From: UBA2185 sp964564625
Lineage (GTDB): Bacteria; Desulfobacterota; Syntrophia; Syntrophales; UBA2185
Direction: 5' to 3'
Assembly: GCA_964564625.1 (NCBI GenBank)
Contig: CAZMBE010000003.1
Location: forward strand, 1 to 64,000
Length of the DNA stretch: 64,000 nt
Part shown: in pieces, positions 17,324 to 26,777 of the stretch
How positions within the stretch are numbered: the stretch's first letter is position 1
Layout: every line of letters begins with the position of its first letter
The notes under the pieces: generated by a model
Seen by the model: only the letters and a program-made list of their open reading frames with translations
Database searches by the model: none
Told to the model about the DNA's origin: nothing
Program-made: the position numbers and the translations under genes

Positions 17324-18533
17324 TTAATTCCCTCCAACGAGAAATGAATTTGTCCATAAGGAGATAACCGGGAGAAATTATTATGCCGTTGGCGCTGGCC
17401 ACCTTTTCATTAAAAGCAGAACCATTCCGCAAGTTTTCCCCATCAAGTGAAGATAACACCGCAAATGGCGATGGGTCAGATGCGTGTGTTTTCAAACTGA
17501 TAGGTGTTGGATGATCGCTTAAAACTAGCAGCCTGAAAGGCGACATGCCATACATCGCATTCATGATAGTGCCAACGATCTTGTTATCAAAATCTTCAAT
17601 AGCCTTAACCTTGCCTTCAATATTCCCCTCATGTCCCATTTCATCGGGAGCTTCCACATGCACAAATATTAAATCACTGTCTTTTAAGGTTTCCAGAGCC
17701 TTATGAGCCTTTCCAATGTAATTGGTATCTGTATACCCCGTTGCACCATCAACATGAATGACTTTAAGACCCGCGTAAATACCGATACCGTTTAAAAGGT
17801 CAACGGCCGATATCATTCCTCCCTGTAATCCATATTTATCCGTAAATTTTACGAAATTTGGTACCCTTCCCTGCCCCCATAACCAGATTGAATTTGCAGG
17901 CTTTTTCCCAAGGTTCCTCCTTAACCGGTTTACGGCATGATCTCTCAGAATGTCTTGGGACGCCTCCATGAGGCTGTATAGTTTTTCAGCACCGTTTCCC
18001 CGGGGCAGATAATCTTTAATCTTCTTTCCGGTAATATCGTGGGGAGGTGTAGTTGAAAGAGGCGCCTCCCCATCTTTCCAGACAAAAAGGTGCCTATAGC
18101 TTACCCCTGGATAGAATTGAAATACACCAGTTCCCAGCTCTTTATTGATATCATGTATTATTGTCTTTGCTTCCTGAGAAGTTATATGTCCTGCGGTAAA
18201 ATCCTCCATGGTGGGCTCAGTTTCTTCTCCCAGTGTGACGAGATTGCAGCGAAAGGCGATATCGTTTTCCTTGAGAGAGACCCCCATATTAGCCGCTTCC
18301 AGAGGTCCTCTTCCAGAATAGTATTTCTCAGGGTTATATCCCAGAAGGCTCATTATAGCCACATCACTTCCCGGTGTGAATCCGGCTGGTACGGTATCAA
18401 TCAATCCCAATGTTCCTTCTGATGCAACTCTGTCCATATACGGTGTATGAGCATATTCTAAAGGTGTCTTACCGTTTAGCTCTGCCAATGGGTAATCCGC
18501 CATGCCATCGCCGAGGAGAATAATGTATTTCAT
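17304..18533 (-). CDS. PGM-superfamily protein, probable alternative homoserine kinase
   Basis: The 409-residue protein begins MKYIILLGDGMADYPLAEL and has the metal-site motifs of archaeal-type independent phosphoglycerate mutase (alkaline phosphatase superfamily). Visible elements include TPGSDVAIMSLLGYNP with the phospho-acceptor Ser, EAPDEMGHEG and LSDHPTP. A subfamily next to hom is known as proposed homoserine kinase rather than mutase. Here the ATG overlaps the hom stop by one base (TAATG), so coupled expression is clear. I therefore infer ATP-dependent phosphorylation of homoserine for threonine synthesis. A true ApgM activity in glycolysis remains the alternative. Confidence 0.75.
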   Translation of the reverse strand: MKYIILLGDGMADYPLAELNGKTPLEYAHTPYMDRVASEGTLGLIDTVPAGFTPGSDVAIMSLLGYNPEKYYSGRGPLEAANMGVSLKENDIAFRCNLVTLGEETEPTMEDFTAGHITSQEAKTIIHDINKELGTGVFQFYPGVSYRHLFVWKDGEAPLSTTPPHDITGKKIKDYLPRGNGAEKLYSLMEASQDILRDHAVNRLRRNLGKKPANSIWLWGQGRVPNFVKFTDKYGLQGGMISAVDLLNGIGIYAGLKVIHVDGATGYTDTNYIGKAHKALETLKDSDLIFVHVEAPDEMGHEGNIEGKVKAIEDFDNKIVGTIMNAMYGMSPFRLLVLSDHPTPISLKTHASDPSPFAVLSSLDGENLRNGSAFNEKVASANGIIISPGYLLMDKFISRWRELIEEKSR

Positions 18534-19843
18534 TAAAGTTTCTCGTCCTCTATTCTGATAACTACCGTTTTCCCGTGGATTATTTCCAGCCGATCAATTT
18601 CCCTTATCGCTTTCTGGACATCATTTTCCTTCGATTTATGGGTTGTCATGACAATAGGAACAGGACCTGCTTTTTGCCTGCCCTTTTGAATGACAGCGGC
18701 AATACTTATATTGTTTTCACCTAAAATTCCCGCTATCCTCGATAGTACCCCAGGTCTGTCCAAAGCTGCAAATCTGAAATAGTAGTTCGTAACTATGTCG
18801 TTGAAAGACATCAACTCAATATCGTTAATAACATATTCCCTTATCGAACGGGCCGGCACACGTCCCGATATGCCCATCAGTACATTCCGGGAAATATCAA
18901 CGATATCTCCCACTACTGCGCTTGCCGTGGGCATCATGCCCGCGCCCTGACCATAGAGAAACACGGAACCCGCCGCATCCCCTACAACATGAAACGCGTT
19001 GAAGTTTCCGTTGACATTTGCCAGCAGGTGGTTGAGCGGAATCATCGTGGGATGAATTCTCGCTTCAATATATTCTCCTCTTTGGGTAGCAATGGCGAGC
19101 AATTTAATCCGATACCCGAGTTCCCTGGCAAACTCGATATCCCGTTGACTGATTCCCGTAATTCCTTCTCTATGGATATCTTCCAGTTTCACTCTCTTGC
19201 CATATGCCAGAGATAATATAATCGCCAGCTTATGAGCCGTGTCGACACCTTCAATATCAAACGTCGGATCCGCTTCTGCAAACCCAAGTTTCTGCGCTTC
19301 TTTGAGGACCGATTCAAAAGATTTTCCCTCGTCGGTCATCTTGCTCAAAATATAATTTGATGTTCCGTTGATAATACCAAAAATTGATGTTATCCGATTT
19401 GCAACCAGACTTTCTTTTAGTGTCTTGATGATAGGTATTATCCCTCCTACGCTGGCTTCAAAGCCGATATCGATACCATTTTCCTCGGCAGCCTTAAATA
19501 TTTCGTTGCCGTACGTAGCCAAAAGGGCTTTATTTGCCGTGACTACATGTTTTTTTCTGCGTATGGCTTCGAGGATAAATGAGCGTGCAGGTTCATATCC
19601 GCCAATCAGCTCTATAACAATAGATATTTCATGATCGTCCAAGATATCGTTTGCATCTATCGTTATTAGCGAGTTTTCAACAGTAACCTGCCTGGGTGTA
19701 GTAATATCAAGATCAGCTATTTTTTTAAGAATAATGTTTGCTCCCAGCCGCTTCCGGATGAGTTCCATGCTTTCCTGCAACAGCTTCACCACACCGGTGC
19801 CGATGGTACCAAATCCTATTAATCCCAAGGATATTGTTTTCAT
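18533..19843 (-). CDS. hom: Homoserine dehydrogenase
   Basis: The 436-residue monofunctional enzyme has an N-terminal NAD(P) site GLIGFGTIGTGVV at residues 8-20. The catalytic domain carries GIINGTSNYILSKM and EADPTFDIEGVDTAHK, and a C-terminal ACT domain (about 350-420) starts YYFRFAALDRPGVLSRIAGIL. It reduces aspartate semialdehyde to homoserine for Thr and Met synthesis. The ACT domain usually confers feedback inhibition by threonine. It is the first gene of the operon and has a good promoter directly upstream. Confidence 0.96.
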   Translation of the reverse strand: MKTISLGLIGFGTIGTGVVKLLQESMELIRKRLGANIILKKIADLDITTPRQVTVENSLITIDANDILDDHEISIVIELIGGYEPARSFILEAIRRKKHVVTANKALLATYGNEIFKAAEENGIDIGFEASVGGIIPIIKTLKESLVANRITSIFGIINGTSNYILSKMTDEGKSFESVLKEAQKLGFAEADPTFDIEGVDTAHKLAIILSLAYGKRVKLEDIHREGITGISQRDIEFARELGYRIKLLAIATQRGEYIEARIHPTMIPLNHLLANVNGNFNAFHVVGDAAGSVFLYGQGAGMMPTASAVVGDIVDISRNVLMGISGRVPARSIREYVINDIELMSFNDIVTNYYFRFAALDRPGVLSRIAGILGENNISIAAVIQKGRQKAGPVPIVMTTHKSKENDVQKAIREIDRLEIIHGKTVVIRIEDEKL

Positions 19844-19892
19844 ACATTCACGCCTGTATCAGAGTTCATAGAGTATTATTAACGTTGCCACC

Positions 19893-19920
19893 TCTATAAC
19901 AGTTACCCGCCAATTGTCAA
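19893..19920 (-). promoter_or_regulatory. Sigma-70 promoter of the hom operon
   Basis: On the minus strand, TTGACA (19920-19915) and TATAGA (19898-19893) are separated by 16 bases. They sit between the recG stop and the hom start. The leader would be only about 45 bases, too short for a leader-peptide attenuator. Confidence 0.55.
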
Positions 19921-19938
19921 AGAAAATTAAGATATTTT

Positions 19939-22419
19939 CTAACCGGTTTTTGCAAGTTCCAGCCTGCCCCCCCATCTGTGCAGCAGGACTTCTTTGAGGT
20001 AGGCATGTTCTTGTTTTTCAAGGAGAGAATCCGTTTCGATAAGTGAAAAAGCATCTGTCCTCGCTTCACCGAGAATGTGCGTATCCCTTAAAATATGAGC
20101 AATCCGGAAATCCGGCAAACCAGATTGTCTGATACCCAAGAATTCGCCTGGTCCCCTGATAGCTAAATCCTCTTCTGCAATCTTGAAACCGTCGTTTGTG
20201 TCTGCCATAACACTAAGTCTTTTCTTTGCATCCTTGGAACTTTTAGAGGTCGACATTAAAATACAATAGGAGGGAATATCGCTTCTGCCCACTCTTCCCC
20301 GTAATTGATGCAATTGTGACAGGCCAAATCTCTCCGCATGCTCTACAACCATCAAAGATGCTTGAGGGATATCAATTCCAACCTCAATGACGGTTGTGGA
20401 AACCAGGATGTCGATATCTTTTTTTAAGAAACCTACCATGACCTCTTCTTTTTCCTTGCTTTGCATGCGACCGTGGACAAGTCCAACCTTAAAGTCTGGA
20501 AATATATCTTTTTGCAGGTGATCCGCCATTTTTGTTGCGTTCTTCATGTCGGTATTTTCGGATTCTTCAACGAGGGGGTACACAATGAAGACTTGGTTTT
20601 TCTTCATTATCTCGCCACGTATTATTTCATAAACTCTGTTGCGTTGCCCTTCAACAAAGACTTTTGTTTTAATTTCTTTTCTTCCGGGAGGGAATTCATC
20701 AATCACGGAAACATCTAAATCTCCATACACCGTCATGGCAAGCGTCCTTGGAATGGGAGTGGCTGTCATGACTAATACATCTGGATTTAACCCTTTCTGC
20801 CGAAGTGATGCCCTCTGTATAACACCGAAGCGGTGCTGCTCATCAACTACGACAAACCCGAGTTTCGCAAACTTCACAGTTTCCTGAATCAAGACATGAG
20901 TGCCGACTATAATATGGACATCTTTTTTTTCTATCTTTGAGTAAATCTCTTTCCTCACTTTTGATTTTATACCGCTGGTAAGCAACACAACGTTTAGTCC
21001 AAGCTGACCAGCCCAATTATTGATAACATTATAATGTTGCTCCGCTAAAATCTCAGTCGGTGCCATGATAGCCGCTTGATAACCATTCTCACACGCCGTA
21101 ACCATTGCTGCCATAGCCACAACAGTTTTTCCCGACCCTACATCACCCTGAAGAAGTCTGTTCATACTGCTTGTCTTTTCCATATCGGCATTAATTTCAT
21201 CAAGTACCCTTTTTTGTGCATTCGTCAATTTGTAAGGTAGAATCTTAAAAAATTTCTGAGAAATCTTTCCTCCCACGTGAAAGGATACTCCCTTATCCAG
21301 CATGTTCCCCTTTTTTTTGAGGGCTATGCCTAACTGAAGGAAGAAAAATTCATCATAAATCAATCTTCGGTGCGCCCATGACTGCATTTCATTGTATGCC
21401 TCTACTTTTTCATTCTTCGCAGGAAAGTGTACATTTCTCAGGGCATCTTGTATATTATAAAGACGTCGCTTTTCACATATTTCCATCGGGATAGGACTTA
21501 TTATATATTGTGCATAGCGATCGATCACCTGGCTCATTATCTTTCTTATGTATTTCTGGTGAAGCCCCTCGGTCTCTGAATACACGGGAACGATTCTCTT
21601 AAAATGAAGCAAATTTTCATCTCCATCTTCTTTGTCATCCATGATCTCAAAATCCGGGTGGACGATATCCTTGCCGAAGAGGTAGCTGCTCACCTCTCCG
21701 GACATTATGACTTTCATCCCGTTTTTGAATATTCTTTTCAAATATAAATTATTTCCCTTAAACCATTTTGCCGTAAGCAATCCACTCCCATCGTCTATGG
21801 TTACCTCAAAAACTCTTTTATGCCCGTAGATTTTCGTATCTGCTTTTACAATATTTCCAATAACTGTCGCTCTGCTGCCATACTTAACTGATTTAATATC
21901 AGTAACATAACGCCTATCTTCATATCTTCTCGGGACAAAGTAGAGCATGTCCTCAACGCTTCTTAAACCTTTCTTCTCCAATAATACTGAGATTTTTGGC
22001 CCAACACCTTTAATAAAACGCACTGGTAGCGATAATTTCTCAAAGCTGCGCCTTACATCTCTTATTTCGGGAACCGCCGTTTGGCTTCGCATTTCAAAAG
22101 TATAATGTAAAACTGTCTCAGAAGACTCTTTAAGCTTATTGAGAATCAGATTTCCTTTTTCTAATCGTTTAATTTTATCCTGCGATGATAGATTATCAAA
22201 ACCTGCGAAAGTATCATCGAATGCATCAATTGTTTGTTTAAATATAGATTGTCTCAGCTCTTGCTCTTCATACATGTTTATCACGGCTCTCAGCTGTCGG
22301 GAAAAATTCGTCATTGTAATTTCTAGATTTTTCACTAGGGGGAGGTATTTATATGAGTCTTTCGACGAAAATAAAAGAGGCTCTTCAATTTTTTCTAGAA
22401 TTTCTTTTAGTGAATCCAT
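19939..22419 (-). CDS. recG: ATP-dependent DNA helicase RecG
   Basis: The 826-residue protein is RecG, which reverses stalled replication forks and branch-migrates Holliday junctions. The wedge OB-fold follows a helix-hairpin-helix-like start PVRFIKGVGPKISVLLEKKG near 132-151. The helicase core has Walker A GDVGSGKT near 425, DEQH near 525, and the RecG C-terminal motifs GRVGRSDIPSYC and AIRGPGEFLG. About 130 extra N-terminal residues, helical and charged, precede the usual start. Longer RecG forms are common in deltaproteobacteria. The gene has its own promoter region facing away from purM. Confidence 0.96.
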   Translation of the reverse strand: MDSLKEILEKIEEPLLFSSKDSYKYLPLVKNLEITMTNFSRQLRAVINMYEEQELRQSIFKQTIDAFDDTFAGFDNLSSQDKIKRLEKGNLILNKLKESSETVLHYTFEMRSQTAVPEIRDVRRSFEKLSLPVRFIKGVGPKISVLLEKKGLRSVEDMLYFVPRRYEDRRYVTDIKSVKYGSRATVIGNIVKADTKIYGHKRVFEVTIDDGSGLLTAKWFKGNNLYLKRIFKNGMKVIMSGEVSSYLFGKDIVHPDFEIMDDKEDGDENLLHFKRIVPVYSETEGLHQKYIRKIMSQVIDRYAQYIISPIPMEICEKRRLYNIQDALRNVHFPAKNEKVEAYNEMQSWAHRRLIYDEFFFLQLGIALKKKGNMLDKGVSFHVGGKISQKFFKILPYKLTNAQKRVLDEINADMEKTSSMNRLLQGDVGSGKTVVAMAAMVTACENGYQAAIMAPTEILAEQHYNVINNWAGQLGLNVVLLTSGIKSKVRKEIYSKIEKKDVHIIVGTHVLIQETVKFAKLGFVVVDEQHRFGVIQRASLRQKGLNPDVLVMTATPIPRTLAMTVYGDLDVSVIDEFPPGRKEIKTKVFVEGQRNRVYEIIRGEIMKKNQVFIVYPLVEESENTDMKNATKMADHLQKDIFPDFKVGLVHGRMQSKEKEEVMVGFLKKDIDILVSTTVIEVGIDIPQASLMVVEHAERFGLSQLHQLRGRVGRSDIPSYCILMSTSKSSKDAKKRLSVMADTNDGFKIAEEDLAIRGPGEFLGIRQSGLPDFRIAHILRDTHILGEARTDAFSLIETDSLLEKQEHAYLKEVLLHRWGGRLELAKTG

Positions 22420-22657
22420 ATTGTTGTAGATCTGCCACCCTCATAACGACATCAGATCTTCACCTAAGAGAAAGAGATTACGGAAGAGTTTTATGGGTCC
22501 CTTTAACAAGCCACTTTTTGATAAGGTCTCAATAATTTCAACTACAAGGGATGTATGCAGATAACAGATAATAATTTTTTTCACAAGTAAAGAATTGACT
22601 TTTTTAGTAAATTACGCTAAAGCCTATGTCCATCTCAATAACTTTTCGAGACTTTTT

Positions 22658-23710
22658 ATGCAAAAAAAATTTTCTTACAAAGATGCCGGTGTTGATATAG
22701 ATGTTGCTAATATTTTCGTGGAGAAGATAAAGCCACTTATTAAAACAACGTATCGTAAAGAAGTAATGAGCCCCATCGGTGGTTTTGGTGGATTGTTTCA
22801 TCTCGAAATAGGAAATTACAATAAACCTGTACTCGTTTCATCCACTGACGGAGTGGGAACGAAGTTAAAGATTTCTCAATTGATGGATAAGCATGATACT
22901 GTAGGTATCGATCTTGTTGCGATGTCTGTGAATGATGTTGTGGTACAGGGCGCAGAACCTCTATTCTTCCTTGACTACATCGCAACGGGCAAGCTTAATA
23001 TTGACAGAAACGTGAAGATTATAGAAGGCATTGTGAATGGATGCCGGGAAGCGGGCTGTGCTCTTATTGGAGGAGAAACTGCCGAAATGCCTTCGTTTTA
23101 TAAAGATGATGAATACGATCTGGCAGGATTTTGTGTAGGTGTGGTGGAAGCTGATAAAATAGTCGACGGTTCGGAAATTCGAGTCAGGGATAAGATTATA
23201 GGTATCGCTTCGAATGGTATACATAGCAACGGCCTGTCACTTGCCAGAAAGGTCCTGTTAGAAAAGGGGAAACTTGATATTAATAAAAAGATTGAAGATT
23301 TCGATCATTCCATAGGATTGGAGCTTCTTCGTCCCACAAAAATATACGTGAAGTCGATTCTGAATCTGATCAAGAATTTTTCTATCAAAGGCATTGTACA
23401 CATTACTGGCGGCGGTTTTATCGATAACATACCTCGAATCGTTCCTAACCCTTGCCGTGCGGTTATTGTAAAAGACAGTTGGGAAATTCCTCCAATTTTT
23501 ACTGTTATCAAAAAAATGGGAAACATAGACGATGAAGAAATGTTCAGGGTCTTTAATATGGGTATAGGAATGATGGTGATCGCTCCAGATAAAGAAACAC
23601 CTGAAATAATTGAACGCCTAGACAAGTTAGGAGAAAAGGCATTCTCGATTGGTTTCATTGAAGAAAGAGATAAAAGCGAGCCATCAATATCATTTATTGA
23701 ACGCAGGTAA
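22658..23710 (+). CDS. purM: Phosphoribosylformylglycinamidine cyclo-ligase (AIR synthetase)
   Basis: The 350-residue protein has the AIR synthetase signatures. It begins YKDAGVDIDVANIFV, has STDGVGTKLKI near residues 62-72, the GGETAEMP motif and the late GGGFIDNIPR motif. It closes the imidazole ring in purine synthesis, using ATP and FGAM. The ATG at 2 2658 was chosen because the usual N-terminus starts there; the longer frame from 22595 would begin inside a TTGACT box that may be the -35 of this gene. It is divergent from recG and appears to be a single-gene unit. Confidence 0.95.
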   Translation: MQKKFSYKDAGVDIDVANIFVEKIKPLIKTTYRKEVMSPIGGFGGLFHLEIGNYNKPVLVSSTDGVGTKLKISQLMDKHDTVGIDLVAMSVNDVVVQGAEPLFFLDYIATGKLNIDRNVKIIEGIVNGCREAGCALIGGETAEMPSFYKDDEYDLAGFCVGVVEADKIVDGSEIRVRDKIIGIASNGIHSNGLSLARKVLLEKGKLDINKKIEDFDHSIGLELLRPTKIYVKSILNLIKNFSIKGIVHITGGGFIDNIPRIVPNPCRAVIVKDSWEIPPIFTVIKKMGNIDDEEMFRVFNMGIGMMVIAPDKETPEIIERLDKLGEKAFSIGFIEERDKSEPSISFIERR

Positions 23711-23958
23711 TAGAAAATCATCATCGGCGTCCCTGTTTCCGGAATTATTTCAAATCATAATTTCAGCATTGACAACAGAGTGAAGAAAAGGGTTCTTCTT
23801 TAGTACGTGAAGGGAAAATATTGCTCATCGTAGTGTAATAATCATCACACTCTTGCCCAAGGTTTAACACCAAGGGAAAAGATACTTTTTGTCTTTCTTA
23901 TTATGAGTACATCAAAATTTTTGTTGTCTAATATTATTGCACGGTTTATTTTTAGAAC

Positions 23959-25410
23959 ATGTACCATACTATTGTTATTGGTAATGATTTAAGCTCCTTA
24001 ATCGCAGCAGCAGTTATTTCCCATCATGGTGAAAAAACGGTTCTTCTATCCGAAGGTGATAATCAATATGTCTCTACGGAATCAGGTTACACTTTTCACA
24101 TCGATCCATTGCCTTTGACAGGTTTTGGTCACGGACAGGCATGCTCTCGCCTTTTGTCTATTTTAGGTATTCAATTTCCGGAAAGTCATGATCCACGGTT
24201 GCTGAATCCCTCTTTTCAGATAATCCTTCCTAATCACAGAGTTGATTTTTTTTATGATAAAGAAAAACTTATTATGGACATGGAAAGAGAGTTTCATGGT
24301 CATGCTAAGGATATTCGCAAGATTTATAGGTCAGCTTCGATAATTTACGATTTCATCAACCTATGGGTCAGAAATAATCCGAATCTATATCCTCGCCACT
24401 ACAAGGATTTCTTGTTATTGTTTAAAAATATGCCAGTCCTCATGAAAGAAAGATTGCGTCTCGCGAAAACATTTCAAACAATTAAACACTCATCATTATT
24501 TGACGCACTCATAGCACAAATTGCCCTCTTCTCAAAAGTTTCTCAAAACTCCCGCATCCAACCTGGCATATTAACAGCATATATTTTATCATTGCCTTTT
24601 AATGGAGTATATTATCATTCACACGGCAAAGAATTGCTCATGCAATCAATCAGATCGATGTTCATAAATTCTGGAGGTCATTTAATAAACAATTGTTCTG
24701 TAAATAACGTGTCTATAAAAAATGAAATTAATATTAATATTGACACATATGAAAAATTATCAACAATTAAGGGAAAATTTCTCATCGCAAGCACAAAATG
24801 GGATAAATGTGGATCACTGTTGTTGAATGACCATAAGTTACAGCGTCTGAAACGCAGATTTAAATCACTTGAAGTGTTGTCCTACCCGTTCTCTTTACAT
24901 ATGGGTATTCATGAAAAAGGCATCCCTGAAAAGATGGCAACCTATCTTGCCATTGTATGCAATGACAGCCATGCAGTAATGGATAATACTACAGTGCTCC
25001 TGGAATCAAGCGCGTGTGGAGAAACAGAAAGAGCTCCTTCAGGAAAAAGAGCAATGACTGCTACTGTTTTTTTAAAAGAATCCCCACTGACTTTGAGTGA
25101 TGAAGTGTTAAAAAATGTTAGTGCATCAATTTTTAAATCCCTCCATGACTTTCTTCCTTTCCTTAAGGAAAATCTTGATTACCTTAATGTCGACAGGTCT
25201 ATCGATCTGTCAAGAAAGTATCAGGGTCTTGTAAGCCTGAAGCATAGCATGCATACAGCTTCTTTTTTCGGTCTTTTGAATACATCCCATAGCACACCCA
25301 AGCGAAATGTGTATATAACAGGTGGAATGTTGCTGGCAGGTCTCGGTTTCGAGGGAGAAATACTATCTGGTGTCAATGCGGCAAACGCAATAATTGAACA
25401 GGGGGAATAA
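23959..25410 (+). CDS. FAD-dependent oxidoreductase, phytoene-desaturase-like
   Basis: The 483-residue protein has the amine-oxidase/phytoene-desaturase architecture. A dinucleotide-binding strand-helix lies at residues 3-30, and the C-terminal FAD segment is NVYITGGMLLAGLGFEGEILSG. The glycine motif reads GNDLSS instead of GxGxxG, so the second and third glycines are replaced. That may weaken or alter FAD binding. The substrate is unknown, and no carotenoid or quinone gene lies nearby. It is followed six bases later by a phosphofructokinase gene. There is no clear ribosome site before the ATG, and expression may be low. Confidence 0.6.
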   Translation: MYHTIVIGNDLSSLIAAAVISHHGEKTVLLSEGDNQYVSTESGYTFHIDPLPLTGFGHGQACSRLLSILGIQFPESHDPRLLNPSFQIILPNHRVDFFYDKEKLIMDMEREFHGHAKDIRKIYRSASIIYDFINLWVRNNPNLYPRHYKDFLLLFKNMPVLMKERLRLAKTFQTIKHSSLFDALIAQIALFSKVSQNSRIQPGILTAYILSLPFNGVYYHSHGKELLMQSIRSMFINSGGHLINNCSVNNVSIKNEININIDTYEKLSTIKGKFLIASTKWDKCGSLLLNDHKLQRLKRRFKSLEVLSYPFSLHMGIHEKGIPEKMATYLAIVCNDSHAVMDNTTVLLESSACGETERAPSGKRAMTATVFLKESPLTLSDEVLKNVSASIFKSLHDFLPFLKENLDYLNVDRSIDLSRKYQGLVSLKHSMHTASFFGLLNTSHSTPKRNVYITGGMLLAGLGFEGEILSGVNAANAIIEQGE

Positions 25411-25416
25411 AAGAGT

Positions 25417-26724
25417 ATGGATAAAGAAAAATTTGATTTCACTATTCAAGATTTGGGGGAGAGAGCGATGCCCTCCCCGGTACATGTTTCCTATTATACA
25501 CCAGACACTAAGCGCGTACTTTACAATATATACCTTGAGCACTATAGAGATTTGACGACACCGGATGGAGTCCCGCTATCTTTGGAAGTAGCAGGTCCAA
25601 GGGAAAAAATTTTTTTCGATCCAGTCCAGACAAAAGCCGCAATTGTCACCTGTGGGGGTCTTTGCCCTGGCATTAATGATGTTATCAGAGCAATCATCAT
25701 GGAACTCTTTTACCGGTATGGTGTGAAAAATGCTGTAGGAATTAAATACGGATTCCAAGGTCTTATACCAAAATACGGTCATCAGGCTATGGAACTGACA
25801 CCGGATATTGTCAAAGATATCCACGCATCCGGAGGAAGCATTCTTTCTTCGTCACGTGGCATGCAGGAACCTGCTGAAATGGTAACTACGCTCAAGCGCA
25901 TGAATGTTGATATACTTTTCTGCATAGGCGGGGATGGTACCATGAGAGGAGCTCGTTTTATCGCTGAAGAGATCACAAAAAGAAACCTCAATATCAGTGT
26001 GATAGGCATACCAAAGACCATAGACAACGATCTTACCCTTATTCAGAAAACGTTTGGTTTTGATACCGCAATCTCGGAGGCTGTAAAGGTTATCCAATGT
26101 TCACATGTAGAAGCAAAAGGTGCTCCCATGGGTATTGGCTTGGTTAAAATTATGGGACGCCTGTCAGGCCACATTGCTGCGGGTGCCGCCCTTGCACAGG
26201 GAGACGTCAATTTCGCATTGATACCGGAAGTGCCATTTGATTTGGGGGGCGAAAGAGGTTTTCTCAAAGCTCTCGAGAACCGTCTTCACAAGAGCGGACA
26301 TTGTGTGATCCTCGTTGCGGAAGGTGCAGGCCAGGACATTATTCGTAAAGATAACGAATATATCGAAAGGGACGCATCGGGGAATATTAAGCTGTTAGAC
26401 ATAGGAACGTTTTTAAAGATGCATATTGAGGAGTATTTTAACAAAAAAGGAATGGAGATTAATCTCAAGTATATAGATCCAAGTTACATAATCCGCAGTG
26501 TACCTGCCAATGCAAGCGATAGTATTTACTGCGGAGCGCTTGGTCAATATGCAGTTCATGCGGGTATGGCAGGAAAAACCAGCATGCTGGTCGGTCTGAT
26601 AAAGGACGAATATGTGCACCTTCCCTTCCGGATGGTTTCTTCAGGATCAAAAGTCAATCCTGAAGGGAATATTTGGATGCGCGTGCTTGAAACAACAGGG
26701 CAGCCGCCATCTATGAAAAATTAG
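25417..26724 (+). CDS. 6-phosphofructokinase, predicted ATP-dependent
   Basis: The 435-residue protein belongs to the long bacterial/plant-trypanosome PFK group. Visible elements are GGLCPGINDVIRA near residue 76, IGGDGTMRGA near 170, PKTIDNDL near 198 and GRLSGHIA near 247. The residue equivalent to Gly104 of E. coli PfkA is Gly (GGDG), which family studies link to ATP use. The position equivalent to 124 is Lys (PKTIDND), as in PPi and trypanosome enzymes. I therefore predict ATP as donor, with moderate certainty. It converts fructose-6-phosphate to fructose-1,6-bisphosphate and lies tail-to-tail with a second PFK. Confidence 0.85.
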   Translation: MDKEKFDFTIQDLGERAMPSPVHVSYYTPDTKRVLYNIYLEHYRDLTTPDGVPLSLEVAGPREKIFFDPVQTKAAIVTCGGLCPGINDVIRAIIMELFYRYGVKNAVGIKYGFQGLIPKYGHQAMELTPDIVKDIHASGGSILSSSRGMQEPAEMVTTLKRMNVDILFCIGGDGTMRGARFIAEEITKRNLNISVIGIPKTIDNDLTLIQKTFGFDTAISEAVKVIQCSHVEAKGAPMGIGLVKIMGRLSGHIAAGAALAQGDVNFALIPEVPFDLGGERGFLKALENRLHKSGHCVILVAEGAGQDIIRKDNEYIERDASGNIKLLDIGTFLKMHIEEYFNKKGMEINLKYIDPSYIIRSVPANASDSIYCGALGQYAVHAGMAGKTSMLVGLIKDEYVHLPFRMVSSGSKVNPEGNIWMRVLETTGQPPSMKN

Positions 26725-26777
26725 TCAGTGATGTTGCTTGAAAATTGACAAAGATAGCTGATGTTGCGTTCAACCAA

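Noticed and set aside
18090..18422. 110-codon plus-strand frame opposite the PGM-family gene
   Set aside because: It is a shadow of the minus-strand coding sequence, with no independent start site or motif.
19844..19938. Threonine/isoleucine leader peptide before hom
   Set aside because: The predicted leader is only about 45 bases and holds no short frame rich in Thr or Ile codons.
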